From Pisolithus tinctorius (taxonomy: Eukaryota > Basidiomycota > Agaricomycetes > Boletales > Pisolithaceae), in NCBI GenBank assembly GCA_024663395.1, contig JANFAH010000043.1:124001-188000 (forward strand): 64,000 nt of DNA, in the 5' to 3' direction. This document shows positions 34,401 to 44,264 of the stretch, in pieces. A program made the translations under genes and the position numbers. The notes beneath the pieces were generated by a model. That model saw only the letters and a program-made list of their open reading frames with translations. It searched no databases and was not told the origin of the DNA. Position 1 is the first letter of the stretch. Every line of letters begins with the position of its first letter.

Positions 34401-34565
34401 CACAGAGGCAATGTGTCGTGCTGATGCTGACCACTGGTATGCAGCAATGGCCAATGAATTAGCAACATTTCACACTATAGGATTGTATGAGGAGGTACTG
34501 CACCCACCTGACAGAAAGATTATAGATTCGAAGTGGGTCTACAAGATAAAGCGAGGCCCTACAGG
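31410..34565 (+). pseudogene. Copia F gag, protease, integrase and start of RT
   Basis: ATG at 31410 starts a UBN2-type gag (LYNIMPLTDDGANYQMWKF, then CAQITLMLKDEPL, YLIGELFCGTLTDDQPM). A damaged zinc knuckle near 32190 leads to the protease VVDSGASAHMC (about 32390), the GAG-pre-integrase HxxxH (TWHHRLGHVN, CKACHDGKQ) and the integrase core (FVTFIDGHSHH, LRSNGGGEYSSNEF where Copia has Asp-Asn, and NGVVEWMNQTL). RT opens with HPPDRKIIDSKWVYKIKRG. Six in-frame TGA codons (31578, 32082, 33094, 33553, 34156 and 34187 approximately) stand where Arg is expected; there are also frameshifts near 32200 and 32440. Gypsy B interrupts the frame at 34565. Confidence 0.88.
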
Positions 34566-35481
34566 TGTCATATACCGAGAAACCCTCGGTTTGGTCTTAT
34601 GCTCAGAATGCCGAGTCAATGCCGAATGCCAAAACAAACCCTGTCCCTTACTATACTTTTCTAGTTAGCCTTCTGTACTGCCCTTGCTTGTGCCAGGGCA
34701 GTGTCTGTCTCTGGCTCTCCAATCCCTGTCTCCTCGCTTAACCTTTAGTTGGTTCCTTGTACAGCTATTTAGTCCCCCACCGGTGTAGGGAATAAGTACT
34801 CCCTACTGAGGTGATTTAATTATTTTATCTTTTCTATTGTGTTTTTGCTTTGATTTACATTAGTGATACTTAGCCTACCTTTGTGGCGCATTTTTGGTAG
34901 CTTAGTCAGCATTTTTTGCGCACTAGTGTAGGTCTACAGTACACAACAAAAAAAGGGAGAAACCAGACTGCGAGACAGCGAAAATAAAAGACTGCGAACG
35001 AAAGACTGCAACAAGCCCTCACTGAGGCACCTCTAGACAACCTCCAGACGCCTTTGTTTGCTCATTTCCCCACTCCATTCCTTCTGACCAACTCCAGTCA
35101 CTCATTTGACTCCTTTTCACTGATCCAAGCACAGAGCTCCTCTGGGTCGAACTAGACCCTTTCCATCAATCCCTAGGAGTCCCTAGGATCGCTATCTACC
35201 TAACTTACACTGGCAACCCTGGCCTTTGGGTTACTGGTCTTCGGTATATATACTCTATGTACATTGTACTTAGCCCCCCAGTCTGAATATCAACTTAGTT
35301 CACCCCAAGTCTCCAGCTTAAGCCTGAGTTGACTCTCAGCTTTCGCTCCTGATCCCCCTCGGCTTTCCCTGACTTCAACCCGGCTTGCACAAGGGTCTAG
35401 CGCACGAGCTAAGACCAAGGGTTGTTGCCCCCGGTGCTTGGCCTTCGGCCTTTGACCCCCGTCCCAGTCACGAACTTAACA
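34566..35481 (+). repeat. 5' LTR of Gypsy B, interrupted by a solo LTR
   Basis: Starts TGTCATATACC and ends GAACTTAACA. A 426-bp insertion at 34784-35209 accounts for the length difference from the right LTR. TATATATA at 35245-35252 and AGTCTGAATAT at 35280-35290 mark the promoter and predicted start. Confidence 0.92.
34784..35209 (+). repeat. Solo LTR nested in the 5' LTR of Gypsy B
   Basis: 426 bp absent from the other LTR of B. It starts TGTAGGGAATAAG and ends AACTTACA, and is flanked by ACCGG (34779-34783) and ACTGG (35209-35213, overlapping its last base), a duplication differing by one CpG-type change. The family is unknown; no matching internal region is in the window. A deletion in the right LTR between short repeats would also explain the difference, but TG...CA ends favour insertion. 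Confidence 0.65.
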
Positions 35482-35483
35482 GT

Positions 35484-35494
35484 ATATTCAGACT
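35484..35494 (+). promoter_or_regulatory. Self-priming primer-binding site of Gypsy B
   Basis: ATATTCAGACT, two bases after the LTR end, is the exact 11-nt reverse complement of AGTCTGAATAT (35280-35290), which lies 28 nt after the TATA box and is the predicted transcript start. Eleven nucleotides is the length known for Tf1 self-priming. Confidence 0.8.
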
Positions 35495-35521
35495 TCCACT
35501 TGTGCAAGTCACTCACCACCC

Positions 35522-36892
35522 ATGACCAGAACTTGCACCCAAGCTCGAGCAGACCGCGCTTTGGAATCTGCCTCTGCCTCGAGACCAACCCAACCCGAAA
35601 CCTCAGACAACCTTCACCACCAGTCGGCCCTCAGTTCCCTCGCCAGTCACTGCTGGACTTCTGCAGTCATGCAGCAGTTCCAAGGATTCTCAGCCCATTG
35701 TTCCAGTACTGCACTGGCTTCCAACGATCGAGGTACACCAACACCAGCTGGTCGTCGACCTCCTGCTCCCTTTGGTAACCCCGGAGGTGATGGTGACGAC
35801 GACCTGGATGACTCTGACCATCACTCCAGTGATGACAACAATGATAACAATGGCGATCCTTTCGGGCCTAATCCTGAGGAAGGTGAACACGAGGAAACTG
35901 AAGGAAACCTACAGCTAAGGGTCTTAGACAGCCTCGCCAGGGCTGTACAGTCCCTCGCCCAGTCTTCCCACCGAGACACCGAAGGAAGCTCAGGATCAGC
36001 CAAGGTCCAAGAGCCGGACACCTTCGATGGCACCAACCCAAAGAAGCTCTGACAATTCCTCATCCAGTGCGAGTTAACTTTCCAGAACAAACCCCGAACC
36101 TTCCGCAATGACCGCTGAAAGGTAACCTTCGCCCAATCCTACCTCAAGGGAATGGCACTGAAATGGTTCAAGCCAGACCTTCTTCTCACCAGCGAACCTG
36201 AGGACCCACCCCTGTGGATGGACAGCTGGCGTGAGTTTGTCATCGAACTCCAGTCGACTTTTGGTCCCCATGACCTGGTAGCAGAAGCCGAGAACCAACT
36301 TGACCACCTAACCATGAAAGAAACCCACCACATCAATAAATACATGGTCGAGTTCAATAGGCTAGCTACCCAGGTCCAGGGATACGGTGATGGGGCTCTC
36401 CACCACTTCTTCTATGCTGGTCTCCCCAACCGAATCAAAGACGAGATAAGCTGGGTAGGCAAACCCCACACCCTTGAAGACCTTCGCTGTCTAGCTCAGG
36501 ACATACATGCCCGCTACTGGGAATGATGCGAGGAGGTCCAACGCCAGAACCAGTCTTCCAGTAACCAGAACTCGTCAAAGACCGGCAATAGAGACTCAAA
36601 CACTGACAAAGGGAAAACCTCGGCATCCAACACCTCCCAGTCCCCCGCTACACCAAAGACCAGCAGTACCAATGCCGGGTCTTCAAAGCCCAAAACAGCC
36701 AGCAACAAACTTGGCAAGGACAGAAAGTTAATGGCTGCCGAGTGAAAGCGACGTTTTGACCTAAAGCTCTGCATGTTCTGTGGAGGGGATGGTCACATAG
36801 CCAAGGAATGCCCCAAGAAGGTGGCCAAAGCTAGAGCAGCTGCGGGAGCTCCAGAAGCCACACTGGAGGCCTCCACCGAGGCAAAAAAATAG
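35522..36892 (+). pseudogene. gag: Gypsy B gag
   Basis: A 457-codon frame (with stop) from ATG 35522 to TAG 36890-36892, close to the length of A gag. It has a Ser/Pro-rich and Asp/Asn-rich N-terminus, a Gag domain ([58 protein letters not shown]) and a CCHC knuckle (LCMFCGGDGHIAKEC). Four TGA codons (about 36050, 36115, 36525, 36743) stand at Arg positions of A gag. It ends GCA AAA AAA TAG. Confidence 0.9.
36883..36892 (+). promoter_or_regulatory. Predicted -1 frameshift site, gag/pol of B
   Basis: AAAAAAA (36883-36889) directly followed by the gag TAG. A -1 slip reads ATA GTC GGC into the pol frame that leads to the protease. Same design as in A and C. Confidence 0.75.
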
Positions 36893-38354
36893 TCGGCAGT
36901 CCTCAGAACCTCGCACACCCTGAGGACCGCATTGACTCCGGTGGTGTGCTCTCGGAGGTTAAGCTCAACACGTCCACTCTTTGCAATCCAAATAGTCTTA
37001 TGCCTACTGTTTCTCTAGCATCCTACGACGAGCCAGCATTCCCGGTACTTGTCGACTCCGGCTCCACACACTGTTTCATAGATACAAAATTTGCAAATAA
37101 AATCTCTGTTCCCCTTTACTCTGTCCCACCAGTCCAGCTTTGGCTGTTTGATGGCACATCCAACTCGGTCATCACCCAGGCAGCAGATCTCATCTTCGTT
37201 TTTCCCTCCAGCAATGCAACCCCGGTCACCCTCTATGCAACCCCACTGGACTCCGAGTGCAAGGCAGTCTTAGGATACAACTGGCTCACCCAAAACAATC
37301 CGTCGATTGACTGGGTCTTGAGCAGTATTAGATTCCAGACGCCTGTACAACGAGTGCCAGACCCCCCGACATCACCCCCTGACCCTGAGCCTTCGGCTCC
37401 CGGCACAACCACCCTTGGCTCTAATGAGCATCTGACCCTGCAATTAGAGAAACCAGTTGCACCGGGCTTGACTTGCCCACCTATCGCCTTCATCAATGCC
37501 GCAGCCTATGTCTGGGCATGCAAACTTGAAGGGTCTTCTCAGTTCAGCCTCCAGCTCCATCCCTCAGCCCTCACCTCCCTTTGGTCTTCAAAAGTAGAAG
37601 ATGCACCGAACCTCTCCGGCGTTCCACCGGAGTACCATGAGTACGCCGACGTGTTCAGTAAATCCAAAGCCACTACCCTAGCACCCCACTGAGAACACGA
37701 TCTTAAGATCAAGATGGAAGGAGACTCATCACCACCCCTTGGCCCTATCTACTCCCTGTCACCGGTAGAGCTTGAAGCTCTCCAGGCCTTCCTAGATGAG
37801 CATCTGACCACTGGGTTCATCCAACTGACCTCTTCCCCCCACGGAGCGCCAGTCCTCTTTGTCAAAAAGAAGGACAGCTCCCTTTGGCTTTGTGTTGACT
37901 TTTGGGGCTTGAACAAGATCACCAAAAAGGACTGATACCCACTTCCCCTCATCACCGACCTCCTAGACTCGCCATCCCAGGCCAAGGTTTACACCAAAAT
38001 CGACCTCAGACATGCATATCACCTGGTTCGGATTGCCAATGGTGATGAATGGAAAACCACATTCCGCACTCGGTATGGGTCCTTTGAATGGCTTGTTATG
38101 CCTTTCGGCCTGTCCAATGCCCTGGCGGCATTCCAACACTTTGTCAACACAGTGTTCGCTGACCTCCTAGACGTGTGTGTCATGGTCTACCTGGATGACA
38201 TACTCATCTACTCCAACGATGAGAACTCACACCGGCAGCATGTTAAAGAGGTTCTGCGCCAACTCCAGAAACATGGCCTGTATGCCAAGCTGGAAAAATG
38301 TGAGTTCCACTCCGAGTCAGTAGAGTACCTAGGCTACTGCCTTTCGCCAACCGG
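36890..38354 (+). pseudogene. pol: Gypsy B pol, 5' part (protease and RT)
   Basis: Retropepsin [15 protein letters not shown] near 37050, VLGYNWLTQNNPSIDWVL, then [51 protein letters not shown] and [13 protein letters not shown] codons at about 37690 (LAPH-stop-EHDL) and 37932 (TKKD-stop-YPLP) replace Arg. The frame is cut inside LSPTG at 38354 by Gypsy E and resumes at 49822 with the next codon completed exactly. Confidence 0.9.
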
Positions 38355-38757
38355 TGTCACACACCAAAGGTGTTGTGGACATGGTTACAGCTGACTCTGC
38401 CTAACTTGTTGACGAGTTGCGCACAATGCCCAAGCATGCAGATGAAGACTAAAGGCCTCATGCGTAGAAAGACTGTCGGACGTTAACAGTCATCCTTTGC
38501 ACAAGAACGAGTCGTCAGTGCTAAAGAGAAAAGAGGAAGCGAGTTAAGCGCGCATTAAAGTTTTTTAGCGCCCGTGTACGGCATTCCAGTTTTCGTCATA
38601 TCTCCACCATTTCCAAAGATATCGACTCTGTTCCCATGCTCGCTTAAAGTGCTCAGCCCCACGATTCTTCCTTCCAAGTTTGGAGAGGATCCTCGCACCC
38701 TGCGCGTTTCTACAGCACTCCATCCATCAGACGCTCATTTCACTAAGTCCATCAGTC

Positions 38758-39237
38758 ATGGCCACCTCTTCGTCGATCATCTCACTTGTCTCATTTGCCA
38801 GAGACGGTGGCTACGTATATCTGCCAGGCGTTCCCACCAGCTTCCGTCCTGAAGCCCCCTGGTTCATCCCATCATTGTCAGCCCCATCTCATCCCATGCA
38901 GCTTGGTCAGCGTGTTCTCCTTGTCAGTATGACTTCCAGAAGGACGTTCTTTGGTCGCCTCAGGTCTGTCACTCGGTTAGAAAGGTCTTATGTGGTCATT
39001 TCAGTCTCCCCAGTTGATGAAGCATATGGATCGTTCCTCCCTGCTCCCTGCACTGTCTTTATTCCAGTCTCGTCCATCATTCTTCCCGCATTGCGACAGC
39101 TGCAGCATAGTCTACTGTCCTCCAGCCTCCCTGATTGCATTCATGACGAGTATGACATGCATCTTGCCTTCTTACTGCAAGATCCAGCAGAAGACATCCC
39201 CCCTTCTCCTCCTCCTCCATCAGAGCCCCGTTCATGA
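38758..39237 (+). CDS. U3-encoded ORF of Gypsy E, copy 2
   Basis: 159 codons with ATG in the context GTCATGG; the product starts MATSSSIISLVSFARDGGYV and ends in DPAEDIPPSPPPPSEP. It matches copies 1 and 4 along its whole length with only substitutions, many of them Arg to Cys, His or Gln as expected from CpG change. Being in U3, the 3' LTR copy would lie at the 3' end of the genomic RNA. Function unknown. Confidence 0.5.
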   Translation: MATSSSIISLVSFARDGGYVYLPGVPTSFRPEAPWFIPSLSAPSHPMQLGQRVLLVSMTSRRTFFGRLRSVTRLERSYVVISVSPVDEAYGSFLPAPCTVFIPVSSIILPALRQLQHSLLSSSLPDCIHDEYDMHLAFLLQDPAEDIPPSPPPPSEPRS

Positions 39238-39675
39238 AGTTTTTGTTAACTTTGCTGAGAGGATGGAAGGGTGGGAGACGCGATTGCGTATGCTTCCCAT
39301 AGCCCCACAGACCCCCAATGCCCTAGCCCCCTTTGACGCCTGACTCATGCCCTTCAATTCTGGAGTTAATACTTCCCTATCTGGAAACACCGTCCATCTG
39401 TCATGCCGTCTTTGGATCTAGAGATGTCTCCGCCGAGATCTAACTTGCATCGCCACCCCCTAATGTGATATCAGTGCGCTTACTCAGTTTCTGGTTCTGT
39501 TTGACTCATTTTGTGATATTTTGACTATCCTTGACTCGTTCATTGCCAATACTTACCAATCCTCTTTGCTTGCTTACTTATCATTTCTCGCTTACTCATC
39601 ATGATTACTCAGTCCTTACTCATTACTTACCAAGTGTTTGTGCCTTGTTTGTCACAAGCTGTGCTCCCCCCTCAG

Positions 39676-39683
39676 TATATAAA
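39676..39683 (+). promoter_or_regulatory. TATA box of the Gypsy E LTR
   Basis: TATATAAA in the conserved context CCTCAGTATATAAACCCCCA; the same box is in the other copies at 25557, 49292 and 57574. It separates U3 (with the ORF) from R/U5. Confidence 0.75.
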
Positions 39684-40223
39684 CCCCCATGTACTTAGCT
39701 ACCCACAATCAATCAACAATCAATCAAGAAGCAATCCAGAAGTCAGCTCAGCTCAGCATATCTCGTCGTCGACAGTTGAGGCTCATTCGGAAGAGTCTAT
39801 CTGTCTTCATTCATATCATTGGTAGTTGAGGCTCCATCAAGGGTCTATCTACCTTCATTCATTTATCTGAAGTATCATCTGTGCTCTGTCAGCACACCTG
39901 CTTAGTCATCCATTCACTCCTGCATAACTCGTCATCGACTTGCGCCAGGAGCACATCCTATCGAAATCCATTTACTCCCAAGTCCTTTCGGCTGAACACC
40001 CCTGCTCTGTTCAGCATCCCCTTCTCAATCAGCATTCATTCATCCTCTCCTGTGTAACTCGTCGACGACTTGCGCCAGGAGCCCTCTACTTGAAGTCCCC
40101 CCCCACACATTTAGGTTTCTCTGCACTCCAGGTTCCGCGGAGGCAAACCACCACTCGCTCTTATTTGTCTTTTGTGTTGGATTTGTTTGGTTTTCACCAG
40201 CATTCCTCACTTTGACTCACATC

Positions 40224-40240
40224 TGGAGCCCACCGCGAGG
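40224..40240 (+). promoter_or_regulatory. Primer-binding site of Gypsy E
   Basis: TGGAGCCCACCGCGAGG starts two bases after the 5' LTR. A TGG start would pair with the CCA end of a tRNA; which tRNA was not determined. Confidence 0.6.
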
Positions 40241-40322
40241 GGTGGTTATTCCTGGATCAAGAACCCTGCTCACTCAGCCTATTGAAACTTGTCTCTAAAA
40301 AACCACTTGATATCTTGCTACT

Positions 40323-43300
40323 ATGTCATCCACCATCCCCACTATCTATCCTCCTACATCATCAGCAGTTCCAGTAGCTATGGCTGCTCCCCCTGCTCGC
40401 TCTGTCCTCACTATGCCCTTGCTTGGCATGAAGTCTGCCCCTGAATTATTCCAAGGAGACCATACCCATGTTTGCTCCTTCTTGGACCACTATGAACGTC
40501 TCTGTGCCTACCACAATGTCACTTCTGACCAGGAAATGGTCGAATCAATCCTCCAGTACTGCAATGCTCGTGTTAGGGAGATTATTGAAGGAATGGCTCA
40601 CTACTACACTCCTGATTGGGCTAACTTGAAGGCTGATCTCCTCAAGTACTTTGATGCTGATCTATCAGATGAAAGGTTCTTTGAAAGGCATCTCAAGAGC
40701 TTTGCTTTGGAGTCTAGGATGCAGCCCATTATGACACTTCAAGACTTTAGGGCTTACAACCATGGCTTCATTCGCATTGGAGGTTGGTTGAAGAACAAAG
40801 GAAGGATATCGGTTGATGAATATAATCGCTACTTCTGGGCTGGTTTGTCTCCAGTCTTTTGTGGCTTGGTTGAAACTCGTCTCAGGACAAAGGATCCCAA
40901 CCTTGACATTAGCAGGCCATTCCCCTATGATGATGTATGCCAGTCAGCTGAAGAGGTCCTCCGCCGTGATCGCTTTGATGCAGATGACCTTGACTTCCTT
41001 GGCCCTCGTGCTGCCCCTGCTCCTCAGGCCCAGCCTAGTGCTTCTCATTGCTCAGATGGAAGAGATGACAGTGTTCGCCCTCTGCTCCCTTCCCATGAAG
41101 CCAGAAGAAACCTTGAAAATTTGGAGAAAGAAGGTCCTACTGCTCGCAAACAAGATGAGGTTGAGACCCTAATCAAGTCCCTCTCTCGCATGTCACTCAA
41201 TGACCCAGACTACTCCCTCCTTTACTATCGTGCTATCAAGATGGATCCTGACGCTGCAAAGGTGCTTCGTGCTCCTTCCCTTCGTCCTGCTCCTGCATCT
41301 ACTCCTGCATCCACTGCCCCTGCTGCTACTTCCTCATCCCAGACCCATCCTGCTAGGAGGACCATCACTTGTTATGGCTGTGGTGTTGAAGGCCATGGTG
41401 TTGAGAGTTGCCAGGCCATTAATGATCTCATTCAGAAGGGTTCTTTGGCACATGATGAAAACCATCGAGTCATCTACCCCAATGGACAGCGCATCTATCG
41501 CAATGGAGAAGAGACTATCCTGCAAGCCTATGAGCACACTAAAGCTGCTACTCAGCCTGCCAATGCAGTCCGCTTTGTTATCCATGAAGAGGCTGAAGAA
41601 GAGTCTAGTGCCGAGATCTATGAGTTGGAAGAAGAACCCCTTGTTGCTGCTGTGGATCGCTCTAACAAGGTTACCAAAGAGAAGAGAAAGGCTGTCTTTG
41701 ACAGTGTCCTTGTCCCACCTCGTTCGCATGGCAAGGAGAAGGAGACTCAAGAACCAAAGCCTTCATCCTCTGCATCCATCCCTGCTCCACAGAAAGCACC
41801 ACTTGCCCCTGCCTTTGTACCAGTTGATGTCCATCCTACTGTCTTTGATGGTACTAGAGATGATGCTATCATGGAAGATGCCTCTGTCCCAAAGCCATCT
41901 GGTCAAGCCACTGATTCTGCAGACAGGTCTAAGAAATCCAAGCCCCCTCCTACCACTTCCCTGTCTTCATCGCTTTCGCAGTCTGCCAACTCTAAAGCCA
42001 TTGTAGAGCGCATTCTTTCTACTCCCTTGACTGTGTCTGTTGGGGAGGTCATTGGATCATCTAGGGATGTTTCTCAGCACCTTCAGGAGCTTATGCGATT
42101 CAAGAGACAGCCCCTGGCTCAGCCTGTCAAGTCTGTTACTGCTGTTGAAGGAACTCCTCCTGCATCCTCCTACTTGGCCTTGACATCTAGCCCCCTCATC
42201 ACTATCAATCTGACTTGCAATGGTCATCGTGTAACAGGTGCCATTGACTCTGGATCTACCCTCAATGTCGTTCATGCTGGTATAGCCCAGTCAGTCATTC
42301 GCATGCCCATCGATATGTCACAGACCATCAATATGCGAGATGCAAAAGGAGGTATTTCTACTCTGAAAGGTCTGGTACAAGATGTCCCTCTCGTCTGTGG
42401 TGCTGCCAGGACTTGGACCAATCTATTCATTGCCCCAGACACTAATGCAGGCTTTGATCTCCTCCTTGGTCGTCCTTGGGCTCTTGGGAACTCGGTTAGC
42501 ATTGTTGAAAGAGAGTCTGGAACTTATGTTGTCTTTGGAGCTGATTCAGATCGCCCCCTGGAGATGTGTGTTACTGAGGGCCAGCTTGGGTCTGTTGCAG
42601 ATACCCTTATGGCAACTCTAGAGCCTGTCCATTCTCAGCAAGAAGCCGATGAACCTATGGGAGATGTGGCAGTTGGTACCCCTCATCATGTCTCACCCAT
42701 TGTCTTCGCTCCACCCCCATCAACTTCGCAGTCACCCCCTCGGTCGCTTGATTCTACTCTGCTGTATCCTGAATCACCCCCAGATGGGTTTGATGTTGCC
42801 TCAGCCTTTCCTGTGTTCCATCCCATTCCTGTCCAAGCATTCCCACCTCCTACCAGTCCCTTTCCTTCGGAGTTTGTCGGTCAGCTTACTCAGGAGTTAC
42901 AGTCCACTGATGCAAGTGGATTGGAGGATAATCCTACCCTTGCCCAGATTCGTCGCCAGATCAGAAGAGAAGAGCGCCAGTCACTTGTCTCACTTCTTAC
43001 TAGCCTTGCTCATCGCACTCCCCATCTATCCTCCCTTTATCTCAACTCAAACCATGCACTTGCTGGAGAAAGAGGTACTGATGAATCAGGGGTCTACTTC
43101 CAAGACTTCCTTATGCTTGATGTTCGCTTAGTCCGACAGGTCCCTGCCCCACTCGAGCATTACCATGAGCTTGAAGGTTCTGCCTATGTCAGGTTCTATC
43201 CTCGTCTACTCCCACAGGCATCTCCCACTCAGAGCAATGCATCTCCACCTCCAGACCTGCCATCTGACTCGGGTCTACCTGTTTCACGTGTACTTTCTAA

Positions 43301-44264
43301 TGGCGTTACTGCTCCACCTCAGAGTCCCTCTCCCCCATCCCCAGATCCAGTTATCGTTCAAGAAGAGCCTGCTGATGGTTCTCACCAGGCTTCACTTCTG
43401 TTCTGTAGAGACACTGTCACTCCAGACTCTGAAGCTATGTTCTCCATCTTCAATACTTCCTACTGTGGTTCAGTTGCCCCTACTTCCCATGATGCTTGCC
43501 ATGACTCTCAGTCCGCACAACTCGACAACAAGTTGCGCAGAGATCCATATGCGTCCGGACCATCCACCCATCATCAGTCTGCACAACTCGACGACGACTT
43601 GTGCAGCCATGTGCAGTTGCCAGGTTCATCCTCGGATATAGGTCATGACTCTCAGTCCACGCAACTCGTCGACGAGTTGCGCGTGTCCCACCACTTGTCC
43701 AGTCTATCCCCAGATATACCCACCACACTTTCGCCACTCGACTCTGATATGTTCAACACTAGTGTTGGCTCTCGCTTCTATCTGCCTAGCCCATCCTTGC
43801 TTCAGCCCGCACAACTCGACGACGACTTATGCAGGCATCAGCATTCATCTAGTCCAACTCTTCCTATGCCATTGCTACCCTCAGCTCCCCAAGCCATGTC
43901 TAATGCTGCTGTTGGTGAAGAGTCAGTTGCCATGCCAGAGCCTTATAGCAATGTTGTCATGTGTCGTACCCCTACTGGATGGATTGCTCACTTGCAGGAA
44001 GCTGCAGAGGACCATTCAGGTGATGTGGATGAAGAGGACACAGGTGCATTCCCAAACTCCAGTCTTCATATCCTTGCCAGTGCAGTCAGTTTTGCTTCAG
44101 CCTCAGCTCATCCTCCCCCTTTCGAAGCAGTTTCATACCCAGACCACTTTCCTGCTTCCACTTCTTCAGATTCAGCTCAAGACAGGTCCGATGATCTTTT
44201 CAGATGTGTTCCTCCACTTTCTCCCATATCTCATCATTTATTTCTCCAGCTCTTTGAAGATTGA
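40323..44264 (+). CDS. gag: Gypsy E gag-protease polyprotein
   Basis: 1,313 residues, fully open. Residues about 20-240 form a Gag-like helical domain (SAPELFQGDHTHVCSFLDHY, LKYFDADLSDERFFERHLKS, YFWAGLSPVFCGLVETRL). A CCHC knuckle CYGCGVEGHGVESC is at about 350-363. After an acidic Ser/Pro linker comes a retropepsin: AIDSGSTLNVV near residue 640 and DLLLGRPWALGNS about 80 residues later. The last 500 residues are low-complexity Ser/Pro with a repeated peptide (SAQLDNKL, SAQLDDDL, STQLVDEL, PAQLDDDL) encoded by the palindromes at 43515-43832. It is far longer than the gag of A and B. No in-frame stop, unlike most of its neighbours. Pol follows in another frame. Confidence 0.85.
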   Translation: MSSTIPTIYPPTSSAVPVAMAAPPARSVLTMPLLGMKSAPELFQGDHTHVCSFLDHYERLCAYHNVTSDQEMVESILQYCNARVREIIEGMAHYYTPDWANLKADLLKYFDADLSDERFFERHLKSFALESRMQPIMTLQDFRAYNHGFIRIGGWLKNKGRISVDEYNRYFWAGLSPVFCGLVETRLRTKDPNLDISRPFPYDDVCQSAEEVLRRDRFDADDLDFLGPRAAPAPQAQPSASHCSDGRDDSVRPLLPSHEARRNLENLEKEGPTARKQDEVETLIKSLSRMSLNDPDYSLLYYRAIKMDPDAAKVLRAPSLRPAPASTPASTAPAATSSSQTHPARRTITCYGCGVEGHGVESCQAINDLIQKGSLAHDENHRVIYPNGQRIYRNGEETILQAYEHTKAATQPANAVRFVIHEEAEEESSAEIYELEEEPLVAAVDRSNKVTKEKRKAVFDSVLVPPRSHGKEKETQEPKPSSSASIPAPQKAPLAPAFVPVDVHPTVFDGTRDDAIMEDASVPKPSGQATDSADRSKKSKPPPTTSLSSSLSQSANSKAIVERILSTPLTVSVGEVIGSSRDVSQHLQELMRFKRQPLAQPVKSVTAVEGTPPASSYLALTSSPLITINLTCNGHRVTGAIDSGSTLNVVHAGIAQSVIRMPIDMSQTINMRDAKGGISTLKGLVQDVPLVCGAARTWTNLFIAPDTNAGFDLLLGRPWALGNSVSIVERESGTYVVFGADSDRPLEMCVTEGQLGSVADTLMATLEPVHSQQEADEPMGDVAVGTPHHVSPIVFAPPPSTSQSPPRSLDSTLLYPESPPDGFDVASAFPVFHPIPVQAFPPPTSPFPSEFVGQLTQELQSTDASGLEDNPTLAQIRRQIRREERQSLVSLLTSLAHRTPHLSSLYLNSNHALAGERGTDESGVYFQDFLMLDVRLVRQVPAPLEHYHELEGSAYVRFYPRLLPQASPTQSNASPPPDLPSDSGLPVSRVLSNGVTAPPQSPSPPSPDPVIVQEEPADGSHQASLLFCRDTVTPDSEAMFSIFNTSYCGSVAPTSHDACHDSQSAQLDNKLRRDPYASGPSTHHQSAQLDDDLCSHVQLPGSSSDIGHDSQSTQLVDELRVSHHLSSLSPDIPTTLSPLDSDMFNTSVGSRFYLPSPSLLQPAQLDDDLCRHQHSSSPTLPMPLLPSAPQAMSNAAVGEESVAMPEPYSNVVMCRTPTGWIAHLQEAAEDHSGDVDEEDTGAFPNSSLHILASAVSFASASAHPPPFEAVSYPDHFPASTSSDSAQDRSDDLFRCVPPLSPISHHLFLQLFED
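43515..43832 (+). repeat. Four palindromic repeats inside Gypsy E gag
   Basis: About 24-bp near-palindromes at 43515-43538, 43581-43604, 43658-43685 and 43809-43832. The third contains the perfect palindrome GCAACTCGTCGACGAGTTGC. All are read in the same gag frame, giving (S/P)(A/T)QL(D/V)(D/N)(D/E/K)L. Another lies in pol at 46386-46409 (SAQLIDDL), and three lie in each LTR. Confidence 0.85.

Larger units (their letters stand above)
38355..40221 (+). repeat. 5' LTR of Gypsy E (copy 2)
   Basis: 1,867 bp. U3 contains the 159-codon ORF; TATATAAA is at 39676-39683. Palindromes are at 38402-38423, 39922-39945 and 40052-40075. R/U5 also has an imperfect repeat of about 65 bp built on GTTGAGGCTC (from about 39772). 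Confidence 0.93.

Noticed and set aside
42649..43641. Leu/Pro/His-rich plus-strand frames inside Gypsy E gag
   Set aside because: Alternative frames of the intact 1,313-codon gag-protease ORF; low-complexity composition only.
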